Positions 16,207-26,403 of a stretch of 64,000 nucleotides of DNA are shown here, piece after piece. Made by a program: the position numbers and the translations under genes. The first letter of the stretch is position 1, and the number at the start of each line of letters is the position of its first letter. Under the pieces are notes generated by a model. It saw only the letters and a program-made list of their open reading frames with translations, was not told the origin of the DNA and ran no database searches. The stretch comes from Prevotellaceae bacterium UBA1391 (GTDB lineage Bacteria; Bacteroidota; Bacteroidia; Bacteroidales; Bacteroidaceae), in assembly GCA_002305265.1 (NCBI GenBank), contig DBQP01000005.1, positions 62,001 to 126,000 of the forward strand, read 5' to 3'.

Positions 16207-17187
16207 ATGTCAGAAATCAAATGCGTAGGCATCATCACTTCAGGAAACGATGCACCCGGAATGAACAGCGCCATCCGCGCCGTCACACGCTCAGCCATCT
16301 ATAACGGATTGCGCGTCAAAGCCGTCTACCGCGGATACAAAGGCCTCATCGACGGCGACATCGTGGAATTCAAGACACAGAACGTCAGCAACATCATCCA
16401 GCAGGGCGGCACCATCCTCAAGTCATCCCCCAGCCAAGACTTCTTCTCCCCCGAAGGCCGAAAGAAAGCCTTTGAGAACATCCAACGAGAAGAAATCGAC
16501 GCCCTCATCGTCATCGGCGGCGACGGCACAATACACGGCGCACGCATCTTCGCGCAGGAATACGACATCCCCTCCATCGCCATTCCCGCCACCATCGACA
16601 ACAATCTGAATGGCACCGACACAACCATCGGCTACGACACCGCCCTCAACACCATCATGCAGTGCGTCGATAAAATCCGCGACACCGCCACCTCACACGA
16701 GCGCCTTTTCTTCGTCGAGGTCCTTGGCGACGACGCCGGATTCCTGGCGCTCAATGGCGCCATTGCATCCGGCTGCGAGGAAGCCATCATCCCCTCCGCG
16801 CAGATAGAGACCGACCAGCTCACCAACTTCATCGAGAACGGCTTCCGGAAAACCAAATCCAGTTCCATCGTCCTCGTCGCAGCCAACGAAAACTCCGGCG
16901 GAGCCATGTACTATGCCGACCTCGTCAAGCAGCATCATCCCGAGCTCGACGTCCGCGTCTCCATCCTCGGCCACCTGCAGCGCGGCGGACAGCCCACGGC
17001 CCACGACCGCATCACAGCCTCCCGCATGGGCAGCGCCAGCATCGAGGCCGTCATGAAAGGTCTGCCCAACGTGATGATTGGCATCGACAACGATGAAATC
17101 GTCCACGTCCCCTTCTCCCGAGCCGTGCGAGAGCCCCGCAAGATCGACCCGGCCATGCTGGAGATTCTGCACAACGTCAGCATCTGA
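16207..17187 (+). CDS. pfkA: 6-phosphofructokinase family protein with altered active-site positions
   Basis: 326 aa, full length for bacterial PfkA and clearly of that family (GGDGT near 105-108, TIDN near 129-132, GHLQRGG). Several normally fixed positions differ: TSGND instead of TSGGD (Asn 14), PATIDNN instead of PGTIDND (Ala 128, Asn 133) and VLGDDAG instead of V-M-GR-x-AG (Asp 175 where the phosphate-binding Arg is expected). The catalytic-base Asp of TID (131) and the GGDG Asp (106) remain. It may be a divergent paralogue with changed donor, substrate or regulatory role rather than the main glycolytic enzyme. Followed by a terminator. Confidence 0.88.
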   Translation: MSEIKCVGIITSGNDAPGMNSAIRAVTRSAIYNGLRVKAVYRGYKGLIDGDIVEFKTQNVSNIIQQGGTILKSSPSQDFFSPEGRKKAFENIQREEIDALIVIGGDGTIHGARIFAQEYDIPSIAIPATIDNNLNGTDTTIGYDTALNTIMQCVDKIRDTATSHERLFFVEVLGDDAGFLALNGAIASGCEEAIIPSAQIETDQLTNFIENGFRKTKSSSIVLVAANENSGGAMYYADLVKQHHPELDVRVSILGHLQRGGQPTAHDRITASRMGSASIEAVMKGLPNVMIGIDNDEIVHVPFSRAVREPRKIDPAMLEILHNVSI

Positions 17188-17233
17188 CCCGTGCACCCCC
17201 ACCTCGGTGCCTTCCCAGGCACATCCCCCTACA

Positions 17234-17268
17234 AGCGCGCAACCGACTCCCGCCGGTCGCGCGCTTTT
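17234..17268 (+). terminator. pfkA terminator
   Basis: AGCGCGC (17234-17240) / GCGCGCT (17259-17265), inner ACCG/CGGT pairing, followed by TTTT. Confidence 0.75.
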
Positions 17269-17442
17269 CCGTTCTCTGGCCCAGAAAAACAGCACCCAAA
17301 CTCCCTTTTCACCACCAGCACCTCCGCCTACTTAAACACTGACAATCACCCGCAAAAAAGATGAAATTGCAAGCCAACAATACGCCTTCAACGTCAAATT
17401 TCCACTAAAAAGCAACCCAAACCTCACTTTTGTTAGAAGATA

Positions 17443-17474
17443 TTTGCGGGGCATTGGAAAAAGCCGTAAATTTG
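17443..17474 (+). promoter_or_regulatory. Promoter of serC
   Basis: TTTG (17443-17446), 20-base gap, TAAATTTG (17467-17474). The start codon is 138 bases downstream, so the leader is long. The rest of the gap 17269-17612 holds no gene. Confidence 0.8.
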
Positions 17475-17612
17475 CGACGTCAAACTATTTCTTAGACAAT
17501 TCACCAATCATTCCAGACCGGGACATTGTATCTGCCCATCTCGTGCATTGCTGCATGGCAACGGCAGTGCGGACGAGCAGGCAGTGTTCTTATGCAAAAC
17601 TAAACCATTTGT

Positions 17613-18680
17613 ATGAAAAAGTACAATTTCAATGCAGGACCATCCATCCTTCCACGAGAAGTAATCGAAGACACCGCTGCAGCATGTCTTGATTTTAAAG
17701 GTTCTGGCCTCTCACTCATGGAGATCAGCCATCGTGCCAAGGACTTCCAGCCCATCATGGACGAAGCCGAGGCCATCTTCAAGGAGTTGCTCGACATTCC
17801 TGAAGGCTACTCAGTACTCTTCCTCGGAGGTGGCGCCAGCCTACAGTTCTGCCAAGTCCCCTACAACTTCCTCGAGAAAAAAGCCGCCTACCTCAACACC
17901 GGCACATGGGCTAAGAAAGCCCTCAAAGAGGCAAAACTCTTCGGAGAAGTCGTCGAGGTGGCATCCAGCGAAGCCGACAACTACACCTATATCCCTAAGA
18001 ATTTTGACATTCCGGCCGACGCCGACTACTTCCACTTCACGACCAACAACACCATCTTCGGCACAGAAATCACGAAGGATTTCGACACCAACGTGCCACT
18101 GATCGCCGACATGTCTTCCGACATCTTCAGCCGTCCCGTCGATGTCAGCAAATACATCTGCATCTACGGAGGAGCCCAGAAAAACCTCTCCATGGCCGGC
18201 GTCACCTTCGTTGTCGTCAAGAACGACGCACTCGGAAAAGTCAGCCGCCGCATCCCCACCATGCTCGACTACCGCACGCACGCCGAAAAGGGTTCCATGT
18301 TCAACACACCGCCCGTTGTTCCCATCTACACGGCCCTGCAGAACATGAAGTGGCTCAAGGCCAATGGTGGAGTCGAGGCCGCACAGAAGCGTGCACAGGA
18401 GCGCGCCGCACTGCTCTACGGAGAGATTGACCGCAACCGCATTTTCCGTGGCACCGCCGTCGAGGAAGACCGCTCCGTCATGAACATCTGCTTCGTCATG
18501 AACGACGAATACAAAGAGCTCGAAGCCGACTTCATGCAGTTTGCCACTGAGCGCGGCATCGTCGGCATCAAGGGCCACCGCTCCGTCGGCGGATTCCGCG
18601 CCAGCTGCTACAACGCCATGTCCCTCGAAGGCGTGCAGACACTCGTCGACGCCATGAAGGAGTTCGAGCAGAAACACTAA
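17613..18680 (+). CDS. serC: Phosphoserine aminotransferase
   Basis: 355 aa. PLP enzyme that transaminates 3-phosphohydroxypyruvate with glutamate to phosphoserine (and can serve pyridoxal phosphate synthesis). Begins YNFNAGPSILP; the phosphate-binding GGGASLQF, the FTTNNTIFGTE segment and the PLP lysine (Lys 190 in GGAQKNLSMAG) are present. First gene of serC-serA-DUF1015. Confidence 0.97.
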   Translation: MKKYNFNAGPSILPREVIEDTAAACLDFKGSGLSLMEISHRAKDFQPIMDEAEAIFKELLDIPEGYSVLFLGGGASLQFCQVPYNFLEKKAAYLNTGTWAKKALKEAKLFGEVVEVASSEADNYTYIPKNFDIPADADYFHFTTNNTIFGTEITKDFDTNVPLIADMSSDIFSRPVDVSKYICIYGGAQKNLSMAGVTFVVVKNDALGKVSRRIPTMLDYRTHAEKGSMFNTPPVVPIYTALQNMKWLKANGGVEAAQKRAQERAALLYGEIDRNRIFRGTAVEEDRSVMNICFVMNDEYKELEADFMQFATERGIVGIKGHRSVGGFRASCYNAMSLEGVQTLVDAMKEFEQKH

Positions 18681-18692
18681 ACACCCCACGAA

Positions 18693-18755
18693 GATGATGG
18701 ATTATGATCGGACGCAACCAGCACACCCAGCCTGCGCCGCTCATAATCCATAATC
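18693..18755. repeat. Inverted repeat between serC and serA
   Basis: GAT-ATGGATTATGA (about 18693-18707) pairs with TCATAATCCAT-ATC (about 18741-18755), with further imperfect pairing inside (CGG-GCA / TGCGCCG). Strong hairpin without a clear T-run. It could limit readthrough or stabilise the serC 3' end. Bases 18756-18942 show no gene. Confidence 0.65.
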
Positions 18756-18942
18756 TCTTACAACACCCATCCACCAGCGTCACAGCGCCACCCGGCCTGC
18801 AACCTCCGCCAATAGTTTCCCCACCGGAATACTCCGTCCGAGGACACCTGCAACAGTTGCCCGACAGCCGGACACCGCCAGCCCACTGACGCCACCCAGC
18901 CATTCCTGATACCCCAAAACATCAAATCCGATTCCTCACATC

Positions 18943-19860
18943 ATGAAAATCCTCATAGCCACAGAGAAGCCCTTCGCCCCCGTTGCCGTCGAAGGCATCA
19001 GAAAAGAAGTAGAAGCAGCCGGCTATCAGCTCGCCCTGCTTGAGAAATACACGGAAAAGCAGCAACTCCTTGCCGCCGTAGCCGATGCCGACGCCGTCAT
19101 CATCCGCTCCGACAAAATCGATGCAGAAGTGTTCGACGCAGCCCCGCAGCTCAAGATCGTCGTCCGAGCAGGCGCAGGCTACGACAATGTCGACCTCGAC
19201 GCAGCCACCGCACACGGCGTCGTCGTCATGAACACTCCGGGCCAGAACGCCAACGCTGTGGCAGAACTCGTGTTCGGACTCCTCGTCTACGCCGTGCGCA
19301 ACTTCTACAACGGCAAGGCCGGAACCGAGCTCGCAGGCAAGCATCTCGGCATCCTCGCCTACGGCAATGTAGGCCGCAACGTCGCCCGCATCGCCAAAGG
19401 ATTCGGCATGGAAGTCAGCGCCTACGACGCCTTCTGCCCCGCAGAAGCCATCGAGGCCGACGGCGTCAAGGCAGCCAAGAGCCAGGAAGAACTCTTCGAC
19501 ACTGCCGACATCGTCTCCCTCCACATCCCCGCCACACCGGAGACCATCCGCAGCATCAACCATGACCTCTTCGGACGCATGAAGCAGGGCGGCATCCTCG
19601 TCAACACCGCCCGCAAGGAAGTCATCGACGAGGCCGGAGTCATCCAGCTCCTCGGCGAGCGCACCGACCTCAAGTTCCTCACCGACATCAAGCCCGATGC
19701 CGATGTCGACTTCCAGCAGTTCGAAGGCCGCTACTTCTCCACACCCAAGAAGATGGGCGCCCAGACAGCCGAAGCCAACATCAATGCCGGCATCGCCGCA
19801 GCCAAGCAAATCGTCGGTTTCTTCACCGAGGGCTGCACACGCTTCCAAGTGAACAAGTAA
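18943..19860 (+). CDS. serA: 3-phosphoglycerate dehydrogenase, short form without ACT domain
   Basis: 305 aa. D-isomer-specific 2-hydroxyacid dehydrogenase fold: Rossmann motif GILAYGNVGRNVARIAKG near 136, catalytic Arg in VNTARKEVIDE. The position normally held by the catalytic His (TPH) is Lys 269 (TPKKMGAQTAEAN). Such Lys-type short PGDHs are known outside the classic Escherichia coli type. It lacks the regulatory ACT/ASB domains, so classical serine feedback at an ACT domain is not expected. It follows serC in the pathway operon. Confidence 0.93.
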   Translation: MKILIATEKPFAPVAVEGIRKEVEAAGYQLALLEKYTEKQQLLAAVADADAVIIRSDKIDAEVFDAAPQLKIVVRAGAGYDNVDLDAATAHGVVVMNTPGQNANAVAELVFGLLVYAVRNFYNGKAGTELAGKHLGILAYGNVGRNVARIAKGFGMEVSAYDAFCPAEAIEADGVKAAKSQEELFDTADIVSLHIPATPETIRSINHDLFGRMKQGGILVNTARKEVIDEAGVIQLLGERTDLKFLTDIKPDADVDFQQFEGRYFSTPKKMGAQTAEANINAGIAAAKQIVGFFTEGCTRFQVNK

Positions 19861-19872
19861 AGACTACCACCG

Positions 19873-19938
19873 ATTGAGAATCGCCGACGCCCGCCCGTGC
19901 CATCAGCACATCGGCCGCCGGCCATTCTCAATTTTTTT
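19873..19938 (+). terminator. Terminator between serA and DUF1015 gene
   Basis: ATTGAGAAT (19873-19881) / ATTCTCAAT (19924-19932), GC-rich interior, T-run 19932-19938. Confidence 0.7.
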
Positions 19939-19962
19939 CCCCACCCTCAACACACCCCATCC

Positions 19963-21210
19963 ATGGCAACCATTCGCCCATTCCGCGGAGTACGCCCACC
20001 CCGCCAGTACGTGGAAGAAGTAGAAAGCCGCCCCTACGACGTGCTCTCCTCCGAAGAAGCACGCGCAGAAGCCGGCGACAACGAGAAATCCCTCTACCGC
20101 ATCATCCGTCCCGAAATCAATTTCCCCGCCGGCACCAGCGAGCACGACCCGCGCGTCTACGAAGCCGCCGCCCAGCAATTCCAGAAATTTCAGGACAACG
20201 GCTGGCTCGTGCAGGATGCCGATCCGCACTACTACATCTACGCGCAGACGATGAACGGCCGCACACAGTACGGACTCGTCGTCGGAGCTTACGTCGACGA
20301 CTACCTCAACGGCGTCATCAAGAAGCATGAGCTCACCCGCGCCGACAAAGAGGAAGACCGCATGAAGCACGTCCGCGTCAACAACGCCAACATCGAGCCC
20401 GTCTTCTTCGCCTATCCCGACAACGCCGACATCAACTCCCTCGTCAGCCGCTACACCAGCACCGAGCCGGAATACGACTTCATTGCCCCCATCGACGGAT
20501 TCCGCCACCAGCTCTGGATCATCTCCGACGACGCAGACATCAGCCGCATCACCGCCGAGTTTGCCAAGATGCCAGCCCTCTACATCGCCGACGGACACCA
20601 CCGCTCAGCCGCAGCCGCCCTCGTCGGCGCAGAGCGCGCCCAGCAGAATCCCAACCACCGAGGCGACGAGGAATACAACTATTTCATGGCTGTCTGCTTC
20701 CCGGCCTCGCAGCTCACCATCCTCGACTACAACCGCGTCGTCACCGACCTCGGCGGCATCAGCGACGAAGAGTTTCTCCGCCGCCTCTCGGCCCACTTCG
20801 ACGTCACCCCCAAAGGCGCAGGAGAATACCGTCCGACCCAGCTCCACGAGTTCTCCCTCTACCTCGCCGGCACCTGGTATTCGCTCCTTGCCCATGCCGA
20901 CACCTTCGACCCCTCCGACCCCATCGACTCGCTCGACGTCAGCATCTCCTCCCGACTCATCCTCGACGAGATACTCGGCATCAAGGACCTCCGCCGCGAC
21001 CAGCGCATCGACTTTGTCGGCGGACTCCGCGGACTCGGCGAGCTCAAGCGCCGCGTCGACAGCGGCGAGATGCACATGGCCCTCGCCCTCTATCCCGTCA
21101 CCATGGAGCAGATCATGACCATTGCCGACGCCGGCAAGATCATGCCCCCCAAGGCCACGTGGTTCGAGCCCAAGCTCCGCTCCGGACTCGTCATCCACAA
21201 ACTCGACTGA
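19963..21210 (+). CDS. DUF1015 family protein
   Basis: 415 aa from the ATG beginning MATIRPFRGVRPP, the family's invariant start (the frame is open 22 codons earlier, inside the terminator). Contains PPYDVLSSEEAR-type (here RPYDVLSSEEAR), the YIADGHHRSAAAA motif near 207-219 and an FFGV-like end. DUF1015 genes regularly follow serC/serA in Bacteroidota and are proposed to act with serine metabolism; no reaction is certain. The 25-base gap from the serA terminator suggests partial readthrough or an unseen promoter. Confidence 0.88.
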   Translation: MATIRPFRGVRPPRQYVEEVESRPYDVLSSEEARAEAGDNEKSLYRIIRPEINFPAGTSEHDPRVYEAAAQQFQKFQDNGWLVQDADPHYYIYAQTMNGRTQYGLVVGAYVDDYLNGVIKKHELTRADKEEDRMKHVRVNNANIEPVFFAYPDNADINSLVSRYTSTEPEYDFIAPIDGFRHQLWIISDDADISRITAEFAKMPALYIADGHHRSAAAALVGAERAQQNPNHRGDEEYNYFMAVCFPASQLTILDYNRVVTDLGGISDEEFLRRLSAHFDVTPKGAGEYRPTQLHEFSLYLAGTWYSLLAHADTFDPSDPIDSLDVSISSRLILDEILGIKDLRRDQRIDFVGGLRGLGELKRRVDSGEMHMALALYPVTMEQIMTIADAGKIMPPKATWFEPKLRSGLVIHKLD

Positions 21211-21290
21211 CCGCCACCCACCCGCCACCCTTCCCCACCGGCACACGCCCAGTCTGCCCGCACCAGCCGTCTGCCGCCACACCCCCTCCC

Positions 21291-21326
21291 ATGCGCCTCC
21301 CTGCACCCACGTGCCCGGAGGCGCAT
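21291..21326. repeat. GC-rich hairpin downstream of DUF1015 gene
   Basis: ATGCGCCTCC (21291-21300) / GGAGGCGCAT (21317-21326), 16-base loop, no T-run. It lies in a strikingly C-rich gap (21211-21440) without any gene. Confidence 0.55.
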
Positions 21327-21447
21327 ACCGTTCCCGCCCATCCTCCACCACTCCTCCAGCCCCATCCCCCACCAGTCGTCCCCCTCAGCGCGCCCCGCCG
21401 AAGCGCCATCCGCCGCACGATCACGGTCCCCATCCCCTCCGCAAAAA

Positions 21448-21525
21448 CAAACGCAGTCGAAAACAAAAACGAACGCACTCGTTTCCAAAAACGAACGCAC
21501 TCGAAAACAAAAACGAACGCACTCG
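21448..21525 (+). repeat. 22-bp tandem array A2, four units
   Basis: Cores start at 21448, 21470, 21492 and 21514, exact 22-bp period. Unit 1 is CAAACGCAGTCG; units 2-4 share the variant CGAACGCACTCG, which suggests local duplication after seeding. The spacers are A-rich (AAAACAAAAA, TTTCCAAAAA). The array is in the gap between the DUF1015 gene and the ettA promoter and is open in nearly all frames. Confidence 0.95.
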
Positions 21526-21656
21526 TTTTCTACACCCGACACCACCCCCTCCCGCAACAGCCGCTGCCCCCACTCCGCCGAAAGCCGCGCCCCACAGCAT
21601 CTGTCCACGCCACGCTGCCTCAGACGTCCCAGACCAAGAGCAGGATGGCGCATCCA

Positions 21657-21688
21657 TTTGCTTTTGTCACGCCGAATCACTACCTTTG
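21657..21688 (+). promoter_or_regulatory. Promoter of ettA
   Basis: TTTG (21657-21660), 20-base gap, TACCTTTG (21681-21688), 53 bases before the ATG. Confidence 0.8.
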
Positions 21689-21741
21689 CACATCCAATAC
21701 AGCAACTACAAATTCCCTCATTCCCCAAAAACAGACAAGCA

Positions 21742-23442
<1,701 letters not shown>

Positions 23443-23508
23443 ACCCTTCCGCCGAGCGTCGCCACCGCGCCCAACAGCCTCCAGCCGCATCCGTCAACTG
23501 CGGTCCGC

Positions 23509-23631
23509 GCAAGAAATACCTGCAAGCTTCGCAAGATATTTCCGAGGATTGCGCAGGAAAAGCCCGAGAATCCCGCAAGAAATGCCTGCAGCCAGCGTAG
23601 CAAATGCCTGCATGCAGAGCAGGTTCTGAGC
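23509..23631. repeat. 22-bp tandem array C, six units
   Basis: Units start at 23509, 23531, 23553, 23575, 23597 and 23619, an exact 22-bp period. The best-conserved stretch is GCAAGAAATGCCTGC; later units are diverged (GCGCAGGAAAAGCCC-type, GCAGGTTCTGAGC). All three minus-strand frames stay open across it. It lies between the ettA stop and its terminator hairpin, so it would be in the ettA 3' untranslated region. A GAGAATCC motif is shared with array B, hinting at common origin. Confidence 0.85.
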
Positions 23632-23648
23632 GCAGCATAAAACAAAAG

Positions 23649-23711
23649 AAGGAATCACAGACAACGCCCACGGTGAAGCCGAGGGGCGGCATGTCTGTGA
23701 TTCCTTTTTTT
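23649..23711 (+). terminator. ettA terminator
   Basis: AAGGAATCACAGACA (23649-23663) / TGTCTGTGATTCCTT (23692-23706), followed by a T-run to 23711. 15-bp perfect stem. Confidence 0.9.
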
Positions 23712-23760
23712 CCGTGATACGCGCATCGGACGACGGCCGTGCGGTCCCAACGCACTCAGC

Positions 23761-23980
23761 CTTCGCCTCTTCCAATCATCCGGTGCGCCTGCACATACGC
23801 TTCAATGCACCTACATCCTTTCTCCGCTGCGCCTGCACACACAATCCGGTACACCTACATCTTTTCTTCAGTGCGCCTTCGTCCTTTCGGTGCTGCAACT
23901 TCAACTTTCCTTCAGTGCACCTTCTCCCTTCCTGTGCTGCAATTTCAACTTTTCTTCAATGCGCCTTCTCCCTTCCTCCG
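23761..23980. repeat. 22-bp tandem array D, about ten units
   Basis: Units aligned on GTGCGCC/ATGCACC/CTGCGCC/GTACACC/CTGCAAC start at 23761 (weak), 23783, 23805, 23827, 23849, 23871, 23893, 23915, 23937 and 23959: every step is exactly 22. The consensus is roughly GTGCRCCTTC followed by a pyrimidine-rich CTCCTTTCTTCA. All plus-strand frames are open for long stretches. It is intergenic, between the ettA terminator and the end of the convergent patatin gene. This is the longest array in the window. Confidence 0.9.
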
Positions 23981-24035
23981 AGGCGACTCGGAACTTCTCC
24001 TACGCCAGTCTCAAATGGCTGCATAGGGGCTGTTC

Positions 24036-25064
24036 TTATTGGGGCTTCTCAATCTGCAGCTTCAGCGTCCGCAATGCCGACAACATCTCTTGGCCTGTCC
24101 GATGCCCGATCTGCAGCATCGAGTCGATTTTCGCAGGCGTGAAACTGGCCGCATCGTAGCCTGTCAAATCAGGATGGATGTAGAAGTCAGCATTCCGACG
24201 GTTCGCCAGATAGCGCTTGCGGTCGGGCCGCGACAAGAGCCAGCGCAGCTGCGGAATGTCGGGAAGCGCCTCCCACTGCTTCGAATCTCTTTCTTTTTCT
24301 TTCGGCTGATGTTGCGTCAGGTCGACAGCAATGACGATGTCAGCACCCATTCCGCGCGCCACATCCACGGGCAGATTGTTGATGGCACCTCCGTCAATCA
24401 GTAAATGTCCGTCGCGGCGTACGGGCGTGAACACACCGGGAATGGCCATGCTGGCACGCATAGCCTCGGCCAGCGACCCGCCATGCAGCACGACTTCCTC
24501 CATGCTGCCGACGTCTACGGCCACGCAACGGAAAGGAATCGGAAGCTGGCTGAACGTCTCCACCGCGCGGAGGCGGAGCATGGAGTCCAGCAGGAGCGAC
24601 AATTGTTCGCCGCGAAGCAGTCCTGTCTTTCCGCTTTCGAAGAGATTGCGGATGGTTCCTTCGGCACGCTTGTCTTTGCCCATGCGCACCGGCAATGGAA
24701 TGCCGAAGACGTAGGCGCGGCCGTCCTCCCCCTCATGCCAGACACGACGGCTCAGCGAATCGACACGGTCGGTGAGCAGCGAACCCCACTCCTGCGAACG
24801 GAAAAGATGCTCAATCTCGTCGGCTGAATAGCCTGCGCAGTAGAGTCCGCCGACAATGCCGCCAATGCTGGTCCCGACGACATAGTCGGGGCGGATGCCG
24901 GACTGCTCGATGGCGCGCAAAACGCCCACATGGGCAGCTCCCTTGGCACCGCCTCCGCCCAAGACGAGGGCGACCTTCGGGCGCGCAGTCTGCGCATGGG
25001 ACGCATGGGCTGGCAGCAGCAGACAGGCCAGCAACAGCCAAATCGGATGAATCTTCATAGGCAA
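24036..25064 (-). CDS. Patatin-like phospholipase, exported
   Basis: 342 aa. Signal peptide at the N-terminus (hydrophobic WLLLACLLLPAHA, then Ser-His-Ala). The patatin fold is clear: oxyanion loop LGGGGAKG (35-42), nucleophile Ser 66 in GTSIGG, catalytic Asp 224 in DGGAINNLP. It likely hydrolyses phospholipid or other acyl esters in the periplasm or at the outer membrane. An alternative start is two codons in (25058). The C-terminus (FTPAKIDSMLQIGHRTG) resembles the bacterial RssA/PlpD-type group without a visible outer-membrane barrel. Confidence 0.92.
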   Translation of the reverse strand: MPMKIHPIWLLLACLLLPAHASHAQTARPKVALVLGGGGAKGAAHVGVLRAIEQSGIRPDYVVGTSIGGIVGGLYCAGYSADEIEHLFRSQEWGSLLTDRVDSLSRRVWHEGEDGRAYVFGIPLPVRMGKDKRAEGTIRNLFESGKTGLLRGEQLSLLLDSMLRLRAVETFSQLPIPFRCVAVDVGSMEEVVLHGGSLAEAMRASMAIPGVFTPVRRDGHLLIDGGAINNLPVDVARGMGADIVIAVDLTQHQPKEKERDSKQWEALPDIPQLRWLLSRPDRKRYLANRRNADFYIHPDLTGYDAASFTPAKIDSMLQIGHRTGQEMLSALRTLKLQIEKPQ

Positions 25065-25216
25065 TCAAGCATCAAGAGATGGAAAAGGAAAGGGGAAGGC
25101 ACAGCGCTGCCTGTAGACTGCCACCGCAGGAGTGGAGCCCGGTCGGGGCGCGTCAGCAACGCATGGATGCACCTTGCCAGCGGACTTCGCAGCGGGCAAG
25201 GACACGAGCGGGCTTC

Positions 25217-26173
25217 CTAAAAATCGGCCTGTGGCGCTGTACTCAGTCTGAGGTCCGCCACGGCAGCCAGATAGTTTTTCATGTTGCCGGCCTTCATCAG
25301 GCGCTTCCATTGTTTCCGCCCGAGCGTCGGCTCGAGATAGTCCCACAGCGTGCGCACCTTCTGAAGCCGTTGCGCCTCACCAGGAATCAAGCGTTCGTAA
25401 TGGGCAAGCAGCTCTGTGTGGAGCGCGCGCAGCAACCGCAGGCGTTCGGCGGCGGGCCATTTGGCACCGGAGGCATACTCCGCAGCCAACCAGGGCTGGG
25501 CCAACAGCCCGCGACCGACCATCACGCCGGAGAGCCGATCGCCGTAAGTCTTCTCCAGCGATTGAAGGTCGGAAAGTCCGTGCACCTCTCCATTGTAGAT
25601 GACCGGGTGCGACGAACACGACAGCAGGGCCTCAAACTGCGACAGATGCAGCTCGCCCTTATACTGCTGCTTGGCCACGCGCGGATGCACGGTCACGTGG
25701 ACCAGCGGCATTGCATTGACCACCGGCATCACCTGCCGCCACTCATCGGCCGACTCCATGCCGAGCCTCATCTTGAGCGAGAATGCCACATCGGTGTGGC
25801 GGCGCACCACGCTGGCAATCTGCTCCATGCGCTCGGGAGAGGCCGTCAAGGCTGCTCCACGACCGTGGCGCGTCTGCAAGGGAAAGGGGCATCCCGCATT
25901 GATGTCGATGCGGCGGTAGCCCCTGTCCTTCACGACAGCGACCACCTGCTCCATCTCCTCGCCGCCGTTGGCGATGACTTGGGGAACGACCGGCACGCCC
26001 TCGTTGTACTCAGGTCGCAGGTCGCGCAAGTCTTTGGTTCGCACCGTGCCGTGCTCCAACCGGACGAACGGCGTATAGTATTGGGCCACACCACCGAACA
26101 ACGCGTGGTGGGTGCGGCGGTAGGCATCTTCTGTGTAGCCCTGAAGCGGGGCAAAATGGATGGGATATGTCAT
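25217..26173 (-). CDS. tRNA-dihydrouridine synthase
   Basis: 318 aa from the ATG beginning MTYPIHFAPLQGYT. FMN-dependent TIM-barrel enzyme that reduces uridine in tRNA. Catalytic Cys 95 in INAGCPFPLQT, followed by HGRGAAL, SLKMRLG, HPRVAKQQYKG and VMVGRGLLAQPWL. The open frame extends 124 codons upstream, but that part is translated 22-bp repeat array A3 and is not part of the protein. Which Dus subfamily (position in tRNA) cannot be told from sequence alone. Confidence 0.92.
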   Translation of the reverse strand: MTYPIHFAPLQGYTEDAYRRTHHALFGGVAQYYTPFVRLEHGTVRTKDLRDLRPEYNEGVPVVPQVIANGGEEMEQVVAVVKDRGYRRIDINAGCPFPLQTRHGRGAALTASPERMEQIASVVRRHTDVAFSLKMRLGMESADEWRQVMPVVNAMPLVHVTVHPRVAKQQYKGELHLSQFEALLSCSSHPVIYNGEVHGLSDLQSLEKTYGDRLSGVMVGRGLLAQPWLAAEYASGAKWPAAERLRLLRALHTELLAHYERLIPGEAQRLQKVRTLWDYLEPTLGRKQWKRLMKAGNMKNYLAAVADLRLSTAPQADF

Positions 26174-26264
26174 GTGGGGAGGCGATGACGGCAAAGAACA
26201 GTTGCGCGGATGGTTTGCAGCAGCCGCGTCCGCTGGCCGAAACAGGTGAGACGGGAAAGAAAAA

Positions 26265-26342
26265 CGACTGCGTTCGAAATGCAAAACGACTGCGTTCGAA
26301 ATGCAAAACGACTGCGTTCGTTTTCTCTTACGACTGCGTTCG
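26265..26342 (-). repeat. 22-bp tandem array A3, four units, inverted orientation
   Basis: Cores CGACTGCGTTCG (reverse complement of CGAACGCAGTCG) start at 26265, 26287, 26309 and 26331, exact 22-bp period. Spacers AAATGCAAAA twice, then TTTTCTCTTA. It is the only array of the family in minus orientation. It lies between DUF2461 (stop 26404) and dus (start 26173), both minus-strand genes, so it is downstream of one and upstream of the other. Confidence 0.95.
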
Positions 26343-26403
26343 AAATGTGAGACGAAGGCCTTCCGGAAAAAAACCCGCAGAGGCGCCCTTGCGGGACGGA
26401 TGA

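Noticed and set aside
23714..24142. Plus-strand 142-residue frame over array D
   Set aside because: It exists only because the 22-bp units lack stop codons in all frames; it also runs into the 3' end of the patatin gene.
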